Shown here: piece after piece, positions 35,508 to 43,129 of the stretch
Position numbering within the stretch: the stretch's first letter is position 1
Layout of the letters: every line of letters starts with the position of its first letter
NCBI GenBank assembly: GCA_003210915.1
Contig: QCUA01000010.1
Coordinates: 1 to 43,129 of the forward strand
Reading direction: 5' to 3'
Length of the DNA: 43,129 bases
Source: Prochlorococcus sp. AG-676-L21
GTDB taxonomy: Bacteria > Cyanobacteriota > Cyanobacteriia > PCC-6307 > Cyanobiaceae
Position numbers and translations under genes: made by a program
The notes under the pieces: generated by a model
Databases searched by the model: none
The model's input: the letters and a program-made list of their open reading frames with translations, nothing else
Told to the model about the DNA's origin: nothing

Positions 35508-36875
35508 TTAAAGAAGACCTACTGGATCAGCCGCAACATCATCTGAAATTTTATTATCACCACCTGGGGGCTTATCCTTCAAAACAATTCTTAAAAGAAC
35601 AGGAGCTAGGAATGTCGTTCCAATGACCATTAATAAAATTGCCGCCTCAAGGGATGGTGTTAAAAGCTTAGCGCTTGTTCCTAATCCAAGAAAAATTAAT
35701 CCCACTTCTCCTCTAGGCATCATTCCTAAACCTACAACTAATCTGTTTGTAGGCTTATCACTTGAGAAAACCCATCCAGCAGCTATTTTACCTATAATAG
35801 CAACGACTAATAAAAATCCTGCTACGACAAGAGCAGACCTACTTGCTGGGTCAAGTGGATTAATAACTGATAAATCCATACCAGCACCTACCAGTACGAA
35901 AAAGATGGTCGCAAATAATGAGACCAATGGCAAAACTGATTGCTGGATAGCATGATTATTTTTAGAACTACTAAGAATTAAACCAGCGGCAAAAGCTCCT
36001 AAAGCTGCTTCAAGACCTATCGCTGTAGCGACAAAACAACATAAGACAAGTATTACAAAAGAAGCTACAACTACCGCTCCAGGTGCTTTCAACCTATCAA
36101 GAAGCCAATCAAATCCAGGAGCTGCAGTACGACTTAATGCAATAGCTGCAATTACAAATACAACAGCTGCTGCAACTAATTTAACTATTGGAGCTATCTC
36201 TAAAGAGCCTCCAGCAGCAAGAGCTACAACTACCGCAAGAATAACAATTCCTAAAATATCATCTAAAACTGCTGCTCCAATAACGATTTGACCTTCCCTA
36301 GTTTTCAAATATCCTAGTTCACCAAAAACACTTGCTGTAATACCTATACTTGTAGCGGTCATTGATGCTCCTGCAAATACTGCTGGAATAAGATCTACCT
36401 GGAAAATAAACATTAATCCAAAAGTACCAAAAGCAAAAGGCAAAATTACGCCTGCCATAGCAACTGTAAAAGCTTGCGCACCAACTGCAACTAATTCCTC
36501 TAATTCACTTTCTAATCCTGTTAAGAAAAGAAGCGCATATAATCCAAGTGTCGCAACAGCTTGAAGAGAAGGAAAACTTTCAAAATAGACGTCAGGAACA
36601 ACTTCTGGCGGTATTGATGCCAAAGAACTTATTACGTTTACCAATCCTTGATTTAATTCTGTATGAGCAGAGGGTGGTATTAATAAATGGAAACCAGATG
36701 CTCCAATAACAACCCCTGCTAAAAGCTCTCCAACAATAGTAGGTAAACTTAGTCTTACTAATACTTCCGCTAATGCTCTAGCAGCTAAAAATATCAATAG
36801 AAATCTAATTACTCCGATGAGAGTCTCAGCAACTTCTAAATCATGTGCACTTAATTCAGCAAGTAAAGGATACAT
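35508..36875 (-). CDS. cation:proton antiporter (CPA2/NapA-KefB type)
   Basis: This 455-residue integral membrane protein has about 12-13 hydrophobic segments and no soluble C-terminal TrkA domain. Characteristic motifs are VGELLAGVVIGASGFHLL, LFLTGLESELEELV, ASMTATSIGITASVFGELG, VIGAAVLDDILGIVILAVV (the conserved Asp-Asp ion site), and GLGMMPRGEVGLIFLGLG. These place it in the CPA2 Na+/H+ antiporter family. It probably exports Na+ or K+ in exchange for protons at the plasma or thylakoid membrane. It lies 43 bases from the hydrolase gene, and is divergent from glgP across a gap with a perfect ten-base inverted repeat. Confidence 0.93.
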   Translation of the reverse strand: MYPLLAELSAHDLEVAETLIGVIRFLLIFLAARALAEVLVRLSLPTIVGELLAGVVIGASGFHLLIPPSAHTELNQGLVNVISSLASIPPEVVPDVYFESFPSLQAVATLGLYALLFLTGLESELEELVAVGAQAFTVAMAGVILPFAFGTFGLMFIFQVDLIPAVFAGASMTATSIGITASVFGELGYLKTREGQIVIGAAVLDDILGIVILAVVVALAAGGSLEIAPIVKLVAAAVVFVIAAIALSRTAAPGFDWLLDRLKAPGAVVVASFVILVLCCFVATAIGLEAALGAFAAGLILSSSKNNHAIQQSVLPLVSLFATIFFVLVGAGMDLSVINPLDPASRSALVVAGFLLVVAIIGKIAAGWVFSSDKPTNRLVVGLGMMPRGEVGLIFLGLGTSAKLLTPSLEAAILLMVIGTTFLAPVLLRIVLKDKPPGGDNKISDDVAADPVGLL

Positions 36876-36893
36876 TTTAAATGCGAGAAAAAT

Positions 36894-36920
36894 TAAACTA
36901 TCTAATTGGAAGATAGTTTA
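36894..36920. repeat. perfect 10-base inverted repeat, antiporter/glgP promoter gap
   Basis: TAAACTATCT (36894-36903) and AGATAGTTTA (36911-36920) form a perfect ten-pair inverted repeat with a seven-base centre. It lies 19 bases upstream of the antiporter ATG and 110 bases before glgP. It has no T-run on either side that would make it a normal terminator. A second, weaker repeat (TTTACA/TGTAAA, 36933-36949) follows. It could be an operator or leader hairpin. Confidence 0.55.
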
Positions 36921-37029
36921 TGGAGGGCCCACTTTACAAAGTATGTAAAAAAAAAGCAAAAATACTCAACAAGTGTGGATCTGAAGGTACAACAAAGAAT
37001 TTATATAAAAACTGGCTAATGTCATATAT

Positions 37030-39576
37030 ATGTCAAATCTAATGAACTCCAACGAACCCTTTGATCTACGCTTGCCTACTCCAGGCTGCTATTTAGATCC
37101 TGAGAAAGCTGGCATGGATTCTGATGCGCTCTTCAAAGGAATGACAGAGCACTTATTCTTTACTCTTGGCAAATTAGCGACTTCCGCTAGTCCTCATGAT
37201 TTATATATGGCGCTGAGTTACGCGGTTAAGGATAGATTAATGACAAGATATTTAGCTAGTCAAGAAGTAATAAGAAAAAAGCCTCAAAAAACTGTTGCTT
37301 ACTTATCAGCAGAATTTTTAATCGGTCCACAATTAAGTAATAATTTATTAAATCTTGGCATAACACAAGAAGCGGAAGATGCCTTGAAAAGGTTTGGAAT
37401 AGAATCACTTTCAACAATTCTTGAAGTCGAAGAAGAGCCAGGCCTAGGTAATGGTGGTCTTGGAAGACTCGCAGCTTGTTATATGGAGTCTTTAGCTTCG
37501 TTACAAGTTCCTGCCGTTGGTTATGGTATTAGATATGAATTCGGAATATTTAACCAATTAATACGAGATGGTTGGCAAGTTGAGGTTACAGATAAATGGC
37601 TTAAAGGTGGTTGGCCATGGGAATTGCCTCAACCTGATGAATCATGTTTTGTTGGTTTTGGGGGGCGAACTGAAAGTTATAGAGACGATAAAGGTAAATA
37701 TAGATCAAGATGGGTTCCCTCAGAACATGCAATTGGTGTTCCTCATGATGTTCCAGTATTAGGCTACAGAGTAAATACATGTGACAGATTAAGATTATGG
37801 AGAGCTGATGCAACCGAGAGTTTTGATTTTTATGCTTTCAATATTGGTGATTATTATGGTGCGGTAGAAGAAAAAGTTGCCTCTGAAACTCTATCTAAAG
37901 TTCTTTATCCAAATGATGGAACTGATGAAGGGAGAAGACTAAGGCTCAAACAACAACACTTCTTTGTCAGTTGTTCTCTCCAAGATATGTTGAGAAGTAT
38001 TGAAAAAAGATCTATCCCCATAACAGAATTTGCCAAACATTGGACTGTTCAATTAAATGATACTCATCCAGCAATTGCAGTTGCTGAGTTAATGCGTCTA
38101 TTAATTGATCAGTATCAAATAGGTTGGGACAAAGCATGGAATATAACTACTTCATCAGTAGCATATACAAACCATACATTGCTGCCTGAGGCATTGGAGA
38201 AATGGGATTTAAGTCTATTCAGTGATTTACTTCCCCGTCATTTAGAAATTATTTACGAAATAAATTGGAGATTTTTACAACAATTAAGACTTCGTTACCC
38301 AGGTGATGACAAGATTTTACAAAAACTTTCTATTATTGATGAAGAAGGTTCCAAGTCAGTGAGAATGGCTCATTTAGCTACTATTGGAGCTCATCATATT
38401 AATGGTGTTGCTGCACTTCACTCCGACCTAATAAAAAGACAACTTCTCCCAGAGTTTGCAGAGCTATGGCCTGAAAAATTTACTAATGTAACTAATGGAG
38501 TAACTCCTAGAAGATGGGTTGCATTAGCAAATCCTTCTTTATCTAATTTGTTAGAAAAAGAAGTTGGTCCAGATTGGATTACGAATATGGAACTACTTAA
38601 AAAATTAGAAAAGAAAAAAGATGATGCAAATTTCCTTCAGGAATTTGAGGAAACTAAATTGATTGGAAAACGAAAGTTAGCAAGTTTTATTCATACAAAA
38701 ACAGGGATTCTTGTTGATCCATCAAGTCTTTTTGACGTCCAAGTTAAAAGAATCCATCAATATAAAAGACAACATTTAAACGCTCTGCAAATTATTGCTC
38801 AGTATTTAAGAATCAAAAATGGTACAAGTAACTATAAAGCTCCTAGGACAGTTATTTTTGGAGGTAAGGCTGCTCCAGGATACTTTATGGCTAAATTAAT
38901 TATCAGATTTATTAATGGCATCGCAGATGTAGTTAATTCGGATCCTGATATGGAAGGACTTTTAAGAGTCGTTTTCTTACCTGACTATAATGTCAAACTT
39001 GGAGAAATAGTTTATCCAGCAACAGACCTTTCTGAGCAAATTTCAACTGCTGGTAAAGAAGCATCAGGTACAGGAAATATGAAATTTGCAATGAATGGAG
39101 CTTTAACTATAGGAACTCTTGACGGAGCAAATGTAGAGTTGAGAGATCTTGTTAAAAAAGAAAATTTCTTCCTTTTCGGAAAAACTGAAAGTGAAATAAT
39201 GCATCTAAAAAATAATGGTTATTCTCCCAAGACTTTCATTGATAAATGTCCTGAGTTAAAAGAAGTAATTCGTTTAATCCAAATTGGCCATTTTAGTAAT
39301 GGAGATAAAGAATTATTCAAACCTTTATTAAATAGTTTGACTGGAAATGATCCATTTTTCGTAATGGCTGATTTCGAAGACTATTTAAACAAACAAGATG
39401 AGGTTAGTAACTTCTGGAATAATAAAAAAGCGTGGAATAAAATGGCTCTATTAAATACTGCAAGATCAGGATATTTTTCTTCAGACAGATCTATTAGAGA
39501 ATATTGCGAATCTATATGGAAAGTTTCACCTATGCCAGTTGAAATTACATGTGATATTGAAGAAGTAACTACTTAA
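37030..39576 (+). CDS. glgP: glycogen phosphorylase
   Basis: This 848-residue enzyme releases glucose-1-phosphate from glycogen, drawing on the carbon store at night. Family motifs include LSAEFLIGPQLSNNLLNLG, EEEPGLGNGGLGRLAACYMESLA, the active-site region VQLNDTHPAIAVAEL, TNGVTPRRW, VKRIHQYKRQ, GGKAAPGYFMAKLIIRFIN, and EASGTGNMKFAMNGALTIGTLDGANVE with the pyridoxal-phosphate lysine at residue 685. Length is standard. The ATG at 37030 is preferred; ATG four codons later is also possible. Its last eight bases overlap the end of the convergent 151-residue gene. Confidence 0.98.
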   Translation: MSNLMNSNEPFDLRLPTPGCYLDPEKAGMDSDALFKGMTEHLFFTLGKLATSASPHDLYMALSYAVKDRLMTRYLASQEVIRKKPQKTVAYLSAEFLIGPQLSNNLLNLGITQEAEDALKRFGIESLSTILEVEEEPGLGNGGLGRLAACYMESLASLQVPAVGYGIRYEFGIFNQLIRDGWQVEVTDKWLKGGWPWELPQPDESCFVGFGGRTESYRDDKGKYRSRWVPSEHAIGVPHDVPVLGYRVNTCDRLRLWRADATESFDFYAFNIGDYYGAVEEKVASETLSKVLYPNDGTDEGRRLRLKQQHFFVSCSLQDMLRSIEKRSIPITEFAKHWTVQLNDTHPAIAVAELMRLLIDQYQIGWDKAWNITTSSVAYTNHTLLPEALEKWDLSLFSDLLPRHLEIIYEINWRFLQQLRLRYPGDDKILQKLSIIDEEGSKSVRMAHLATIGAHHINGVAALHSDLIKRQLLPEFAELWPEKFTNVTNGVTPRRWVALANPSLSNLLEKEVGPDWITNMELLKKLEKKKDDANFLQEFEETKLIGKRKLASFIHTKTGILVDPSSLFDVQVKRIHQYKRQHLNALQIIAQYLRIKNGTSNYKAPRTVIFGGKAAPGYFMAKLIIRFINGIADVVNSDPDMEGLLRVVFLPDYNVKLGEIVYPATDLSEQISTAGKEASGTGNMKFAMNGALTIGTLDGANVELRDLVKKENFFLFGKTESEIMHLKNNGYSPKTFIDKCPELKEVIRLIQIGHFSNGDKELFKPLLNSLTGNDPFFVMADFEDYLNKQDEVSNFWNNKKAWNKMALLNTARSGYFSSDRSIREYCESIWKVSPMPVEITCDIEEVTT

Positions 39577-40024
39577 AGTTATTCTTATCAGGAATATCTG
39601 GTGTTTGATGAAATAATCTATTCAATATCAACCTATCAATATTTAGTGGATCGGGAGCTAACTTTTTAGAAATTTCTTTAAATTTAACTTCCACATTTTT
39701 AGAAACTTTAGTATCAAAAATCCTCTCCATTAAAGCTTCAATAGAGTACAAATAAGCATTTACATTTTCAAGTTCTTCTATTGCATCTGCAATTTCCATA
39801 TCAGAAATATGTGTATTATTTTCAACAGATTTGTCTTTATTATCTTTATCAGATAATTGATTTTGTAATTCTTCAGTAACTTTGCTGCAAAGAGTTCTAA
39901 AAGATTGGATAGACGCCCAGTTTAATTCCTGTTGTTGTTTCAAAGTAGGAAATTCTCGAATTAAACGATCATGCTCTTTATAAAATTTCTGACAATCAGG
40001 GCATTGACATGGTTCTTCTTTCAA
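39569..40024 (-). CDS. conserved hypothetical protein, 151 aa
   Basis: I do not recognise this protein. The N-terminus carries three close cysteines (CQCPDC, residues 6-11) that could bind a metal, followed by charged helices (FPTLKQQQELNWASIQSFRTLCSKVTEELQNQL) and a second helical part (IADAIEELENVNAYLYSIEALMERIF). The rest is soluble and helical. The frame contains no ATG near its beginning; TTG at 40024 is the likely start, and no Shine-Dalgarno is clear. Its end overlaps glgP by eight bases. It follows the 110-residue gene by 32 bases on the same strand. Confidence 0.65.
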   Translation of the reverse strand: MKEEPCQCPDCQKFYKEHDRLIREFPTLKQQQELNWASIQSFRTLCSKVTEELQNQLSDKDNKDKSVENNTHISDMEIADAIEELENVNAYLYSIEALMERIFDTKVSKNVEVKFKEISKKLAPDPLNIDRLILNRLFHQTPDIPDKNNFK

Positions 40025-40056
40025 AAGAATAAATAAAGCTATCTCATATCATTGCA

Positions 40057-40389
40057 TTATTTCGGCATAATTGTAGGCCCATCAAATAATTCGTCATTTT
40101 CATCCAAAGAGTCTGGACTATCAGGCAAAGGAATCTCAATACTAGTCACCAAAGTAATAACATCTCTTAATCTCATTGAGTCTGCAAACCATCCCATTGC
40201 TTGTTCAGCATCTCCTCTCTTTTCGGCATCATTTGCTTGGTCTTCATGAGCTTCTGCTAATAAAGAAAGCCAACAAAGGCATCTTGCTTGAACTATAGAC
40301 AGATCTATATCATTTGGTTGGGATTTAGAAATACGTTCATGCTCTTGCTGAATTAAGAGTTTTAAACGCATATCGTGCAGCTTAGCCAT
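40057..40389 (-). CDS. conserved hypothetical protein, 110 aa
   Basis: I do not recognise this family. The 110-residue protein is helical in its first two thirds (MRLKLLIQQEHERISKS, IVQARCLCWLSLLAEAHEDQANDAEKRGDAEQAMGWFADSMRLRDVITLV), with a TPR-like helix pair flavour, and ends in an acidic proline-rich tail (IPLPDSPDSLDENDELFDGP). There is no membrane segment or signal. It lies 79 bases downstream of tRNA-Arg(CCT) and 32 bases upstream of the 151-residue gene on the same strand. No function is assigned. Confidence 0.7.
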   Translation of the reverse strand: MAKLHDMRLKLLIQQEHERISKSQPNDIDLSIVQARCLCWLSLLAEAHEDQANDAEKRGDAEQAMGWFADSMRLRDVITLVTSIEIPLPDSPDSLDENDELFDGPTIMPK

Positions 40390-40468
40390 AAAAGCTTTAT
40401 TACTAATTACACGCTAGCTAGAGAGTTGTGAATATGCACGCATACTACATATAGTTTACCAACTGAAA

Positions 40469-40542
<74 letters not shown>

Positions 40543-40570
40543 AGGAGATGTTTTTTGGGGTAACAAGTAT

Positions 40571-40576
40571 TATGCT
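40571..40576 (+). promoter_or_regulatory. -10 element of rnpB
   Basis: TATGCT lies five bases upstream of the P1 stem that opens rnpB at 40581, the right place for a -10 box. No convincing -35 hexamer is visible. The 38-base gap to the divergent tRNA must serve both genes. Confidence 0.4.
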
Positions 40577-40580
40577 AAAT

Positions 40581-40954
40581 GAAAGCAGGAGAGGCAATCG
40601 CAAAAATGTTTTATTTTGTTTTGAAAATAAACCTTTTTGAGGAAAGTCCGGGCTCCCATATGGTCAGGCTTGCTGGGTAATCCCCAGTGCGGGTAACCGT
40701 GAGGATAGTGCCACAGAAACATACCGCCTAATACTTTACGTATGGCAAGGGTGCAAGGGTGCGGTAAGAGCGCACCAGCAACATTGAGAAGTGTTGGCTA
40801 GGTAAACCCCGGCTGGGTGCAAGGCTAAGTAGATTTATGACCATTAAAAAATCTACTTTTAAGCGCCGCTTGAGGCTGTGAAGTAATTCCAGTCCTAGAT
40901 AGATGATTGCCCATCTTATTAAGATGAACAGAACCCGGCTTATGACCTGCTTTC
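40581..40954 (+). ncRNA. rnpB: RNase P RNA
   Basis: This is the catalytic RNA of RNase P, which matures tRNA 5' ends. The P1 stem is formed by GAAAGCAGG at the start (40581-40589) and CCTGCTTTC at the end (40946-40954). Conserved cores are visible: GAGGAAAGTCCGGGCTCC, the GATAGTGCCACAGAAACATACCGCC region, AGCAACATTGAGAAG-like linker, GGTAAACCCC, and the 3' AACAGAACCCGGCTTATGACC. The length, about 374 bases, is normal for a cyanobacterial type A RNA. It sits between tRNA-Arg and rnc, so two RNA-processing genes are adjacent. Confidence 0.97.
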
Positions 40955-40979
40955 TACTTAATGAAAATACTTAATCTAT

Positions 40980-41729
40980 ATGGATACCTTAATTGATGAC
41001 AAAAGACTTGAACAAATTATTAGGTTTTTAAATTCGCTTAATATAAACTCAAAAAGATTTATTGAAATTATCAAGCAAAAAGATAAATTAATACTTCATA
41101 CTTTCAATGAAGCATTAACACACTCTTCCGCAAACAAGATAGTTAATCATGAAAAATTAGAATTCTTTGGAGATGCTGTTCTCAGATTATCAGCATCAGA
41201 TTTTATAGAGAGAACATATGATAATTTGAGTGTTGGTAATAGATCGGAACTAAGATCTCAAATAGTGAGTGATGAATGGTTAACTGAATTAGGTAAAAAA
41301 ATATTTATAGAAAAAGTAATAATAAAAGGACCCAAAGCAATGGGTGATGAGAATTCAAAAGATACTATAATTGCTGAAACTAGTGAAGCGTTAATTGGCG
41401 CAATCTATAAGTGTTTTAATTCAATACATGAAGTCAATATATGGTTAGATGAATTTTGGAAAAAAGATGCTGAATTATATTTACAAGCACCACATAAATA
41501 TAATGCTAAATCAGCGTTACAAGAATGGTGTCAAAGTCAAGGATTTGATTTACCTATTTATAAAATATATGAAGTATCAAAAAATCACGGGGACCCAAAA
41601 AGATTCTCTTGTGAAATATACATAAATGGATCTAAAAAAGCTAGCAGCTTAGGGCATTCTCATAAAAAAGCCGAAAAAAATGCTGCAAGTATTTTGATAC
41701 AAAAGATTTATCAGAGAAAGAAAAATTAA
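40980..41729 (+). CDS. rnc: ribonuclease III
   Basis: This 249-residue double-strand-specific endonuclease processes rRNA precursors and structured mRNAs. The catalytic signature HEKLEFFGDAVLRLSASDFI and the second acidic site ETSEALIGAIYKCF are intact. A C-terminal double-stranded-RNA-binding domain covers about residues 175-249 (NAKSALQEWCQSQGFDLPIYKIYE...GHSHKKAEKNAASILIQKI). It starts 25 bases after the end of rnpB and may be read from the rnpB promoter. It is convergent with ndhS, ending four bases from it. Confidence 0.97.
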   Translation: MDTLIDDKRLEQIIRFLNSLNINSKRFIEIIKQKDKLILHTFNEALTHSSANKIVNHEKLEFFGDAVLRLSASDFIERTYDNLSVGNRSELRSQIVSDEWLTELGKKIFIEKVIIKGPKAMGDENSKDTIIAETSEALIGAIYKCFNSIHEVNIWLDEFWKKDAELYLQAPHKYNAKSALQEWCQSQGFDLPIYKIYEVSKNHGDPKRFSCEIYINGSKKASSLGHSHKKAEKNAASILIQKIYQRKKN

Positions 41730-41733
41730 TTCT

Positions 41734-41919
41734 TCAAACAAGTTCCAAATTATTCAATTGAAATGTTACTAACTTATCCCAATTGCCTCCCTCAAAAAGA
41801 ACAGCTGCCGTTTTATTAGTTACTCTTTGTACAAATCCTTTATAACCTCTATAAATAGAATTAACATCTTTAACAACTACTACAGAACCGGGTAGTATTG
41901 GTTTATTCGGAAATTCCAT
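41734..41919 (-). CDS. ndhS: NAD(P)H dehydrogenase subunit S (NdhS)
   Basis: This 61-residue protein matches NdhS, the SH3-like subunit that docks ferredoxin on the NDH-1 complex of cyanobacteria and chloroplasts. Diagnostic text is [54 protein letters not shown]. It lacks the plant transit region, as expected. It probably acts at the thylakoid membrane in cyclic electron flow. It is divergent from rimM, with start codons only 22 bases apart, and tail to tail with rnc. Confidence 0.88.
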   Translation of the reverse strand: MEFPNKPILPGSVVVVKDVNSIYRGYKGFVQRVTNKTAAVLFEGGNWDKLVTFQLNNLELV

Positions 41920-41941
41920 AGAAATAATTTATTTATATAAT

Positions 41942-42481
41942 ATGATAAATAATGATGATTGGTTGATTGTTGGTTTAATAACATCTCCTCAAGGCATTAA
42001 TGGGAAAATTAAGGTTAAGTCTCTTAGTGATTTTGAAGAAAGATTTACAGACCCTGGTAAAAGATGGATACAAAAAGAAAACGAGACTCCTAGAGAATTA
42101 GAACTTACTCATGGTTTTAAAAAACCAGGTAAAGAATTATTCATAATTACATTTAAAGGTATAAACAATAGGAATCAAGCGGAAAACTTAAAGGGATATA
42201 AAATCCTCGTGAAGATTGATGCAATTCCAAAATTGAATAAGGGAGAATTCCACTTAACCGAACTAGTGAATTTAAAAGTCAAAGTTTTAGAAAATAACCA
42301 ATTACATATAATTGGAAAAGTTATTAACTTCACGAACGAGAAAAATAATTTACTTGTGATTCAACTTTTGAAAAATAACAAAGAAATTTTAATACCATTT
42401 GTTAAGGAAATTGTTCCAGTAGTAGATATTAAAAAAAAATTTATAGTACTTACTCCACCTTCGGGTCTATTGGAGCTGTAA
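41942..42481 (+). CDS. rimM: ribosome maturation factor RimM
   Basis: This 179-residue protein helps assemble the 30S subunit head by binding ribosomal protein S19. The N-terminal barrel starts [28 protein letters not shown], and the C-terminal PRC-barrel begins near [27 protein letters not shown] and ends [25 protein letters not shown], both typical of the family. The usual partner trmD is not adjacent. The gene is convergent with glmS, 19 bases apart. Confidence 0.95.
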   Translation: MINNDDWLIVGLITSPQGINGKIKVKSLSDFEERFTDPGKRWIQKENETPRELELTHGFKKPGKELFIITFKGINNRNQAENLKGYKILVKIDAIPKLNKGEFHLTELVNLKVKVLENNQLHIIGKVINFTNEKNNLLVIQLLKNNKEILIPFVKEIVPVVDIKKKFIVLTPPSGLLEL

Positions 42482-42500
42482 ATTCTATTTTTAAAAATTT

Positions 42501-43129
42501 TTACTCTACTGTTACGCTTTTAGCGAGGTTCCTTGGTTGATCAACATCAAGTCCTCTATGAGCAGCAATATGATAACTCAATAATTGAAGAGGGATAATA
42601 GCAAGCAAAGGTGAAATCCATTCATTTGTTGAAGGTATGGTAATTAAATAATCAAATATTTCAGTCCCATTACATTGAGGGGCAACACCAATTAAATAAG
42701 CATCTCTCGCTTTTGCTTCTTGAGCATTACTAATTACCTTATCAAATACTTCCCCTGGAGTAGCTATTGAAATTACAGGTACTTTTTTATCTAATAAAGC
42801 TATTGGTCCATGCTTCATTTCCCCAGCAGGAAAACCTGCAGCATGAATATAACTAATTTCCTTCAACTTCAGAGCCCCCTCAAGCGCAATGGGATAATTT
42901 ATGCCTCTACCCAAAAAAATAACATCTTTAATATTAAAAAAATCATGTGCAAGTTTTTCAGAAGATTCATTATGTTTTTCTAAAAGGTCTTCAACTAATA
43001 CTGGTAATTTAGTTAATTCTGATACTAATTGACTAATATTTTCATTACTTTGATTTCGTTTAATTTGAGCAAATTTTATAGCTAATCCATAAAAAGAAAG
43101 AAGTTGAGCGAAGAAAGTTTTAGTAGCAG
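42501..43129 (-). CDS. glmS: glucosamine-6-phosphate synthase GlmS (C-terminal part)
   Basis: This is the C-terminal isomerase region of glutamine:fructose-6-phosphate aminotransferase, which makes glucosamine-6-phosphate for cell-wall precursors. The frame is open past the right edge of the window, so the 5' part lies outside. The visible text includes ATKTFFAQLLSFYGLAIK at the edge, FLGRGINYPIALEGALKLKEISYIHAAGFPAGEMKHGPIALL, and the conserved C-terminal ending HRGLDVDQPRNLAKSVTVE, which carries the SIS-domain catalytic lysine region. The ATG at 42914 is internal and not a start. Confidence 0.97.
   Translation of the reverse strand, partial: ATKTFFAQLLSFYGLAIKFAQIKRNQSNENISQLVSELTKLPVLVEDLLEKHNESSEKLAHDFFNIKDVIFLGRGINYPIALEGALKLKEISYIHAAGFPAGEMKHGPIALLDKKVPVISIATPGEVFDKVISNAQEAKARDAYLIGVAPQCNGTEIFDYLITIPSTNEWISPLLAIIPLQLLSYHIAAHRGLDVDQPRNLAKSVTVE

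Overview
The window is a gene-dense, AT-rich stretch (roughly 30% GC by eye) of a marine picocyanobacterial chromosome, almost certainly a high-light-adapted Prochlorococcus marinus. The evidence is the combination of photosystem I PsaD, an NDH-1 subunit (NdhS), heme oxygenase with PebA and PebB, CAAD/CURT1-type and CCB-type photosynthetic membrane proteins, very short intergenic gaps, and frequent divergent or tail-to-tail packing. No insertion sequence, prophage or CRISPR array is visible. Strain and clade assignment is from recollection of the lineage, not from a search.

Layout. 1-3.4 kb: the 3' end of tyrA, a carotenoid desaturase/isomerase-like oxidoreductase, a fructosamine-kinase-family gene and a CAAD membrane protein. 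3.7-8.6 kb: an E1-like/rhodanese protein, a tandem-domain cobalamin adenosyltransferase, a LarE-like sulfur transferase, speD, and recF, which has no ordinary start codon. 8.6-19.1 kb: tRNA-Arg(CCG), then a long minus-strand block transcribed mrp, rodA, a divergent histidine kinase, psaD, trpE, gshA, ppc and a GNAT protein. 19.3-23.4 kb: hemF, a CCB1-like protein, an RNase D-like exonuclease, an LpxB-related glycosyltransferase and tRNA-Cys. 23.4-24.7 kb: the only loosely packed, accessory-looking part, with GC-rich repeats, a hairpin terminator, two unlisted small genes, a probable gene remnant and a lineage-specific hypothetical. 24.8-30.7 kb: purM, a panC-cmk fusion, a low-molecular-weight phosphatase, and the ho1-pebA-pebB operon. 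30.9-40.4 kb: icd, a probable sugar-acid operon (alpha/beta hydrolase, mutarotase, DUF1537 kinase), a cation/proton antiporter, glgP and two hypotheticals. 40.4-43.1 kb: tRNA-Arg(CCT), rnpB, rnc, ndhS, rimM and the 3' part of glmS.

How the genes fit together. Most are housekeeping functions: amino-acid, nucleotide, cofactor and tetrapyrrole synthesis, carbon metabolism (ppc, icd, glgP), RNA processing (rnpB beside rnc) and photosynthesis. The bilin operon supplies open-chain tetrapyrroles in a lineage without phycobilisomes. No clearly new multi-gene system is present. The items most worth a second look are the region downstream of tRNA-Cys with its repeats and small genes, the recF start, the E1-like protein lacking its zinc cysteines, the tandem CobO, the orphan LarE and the divergent histidine kinase.
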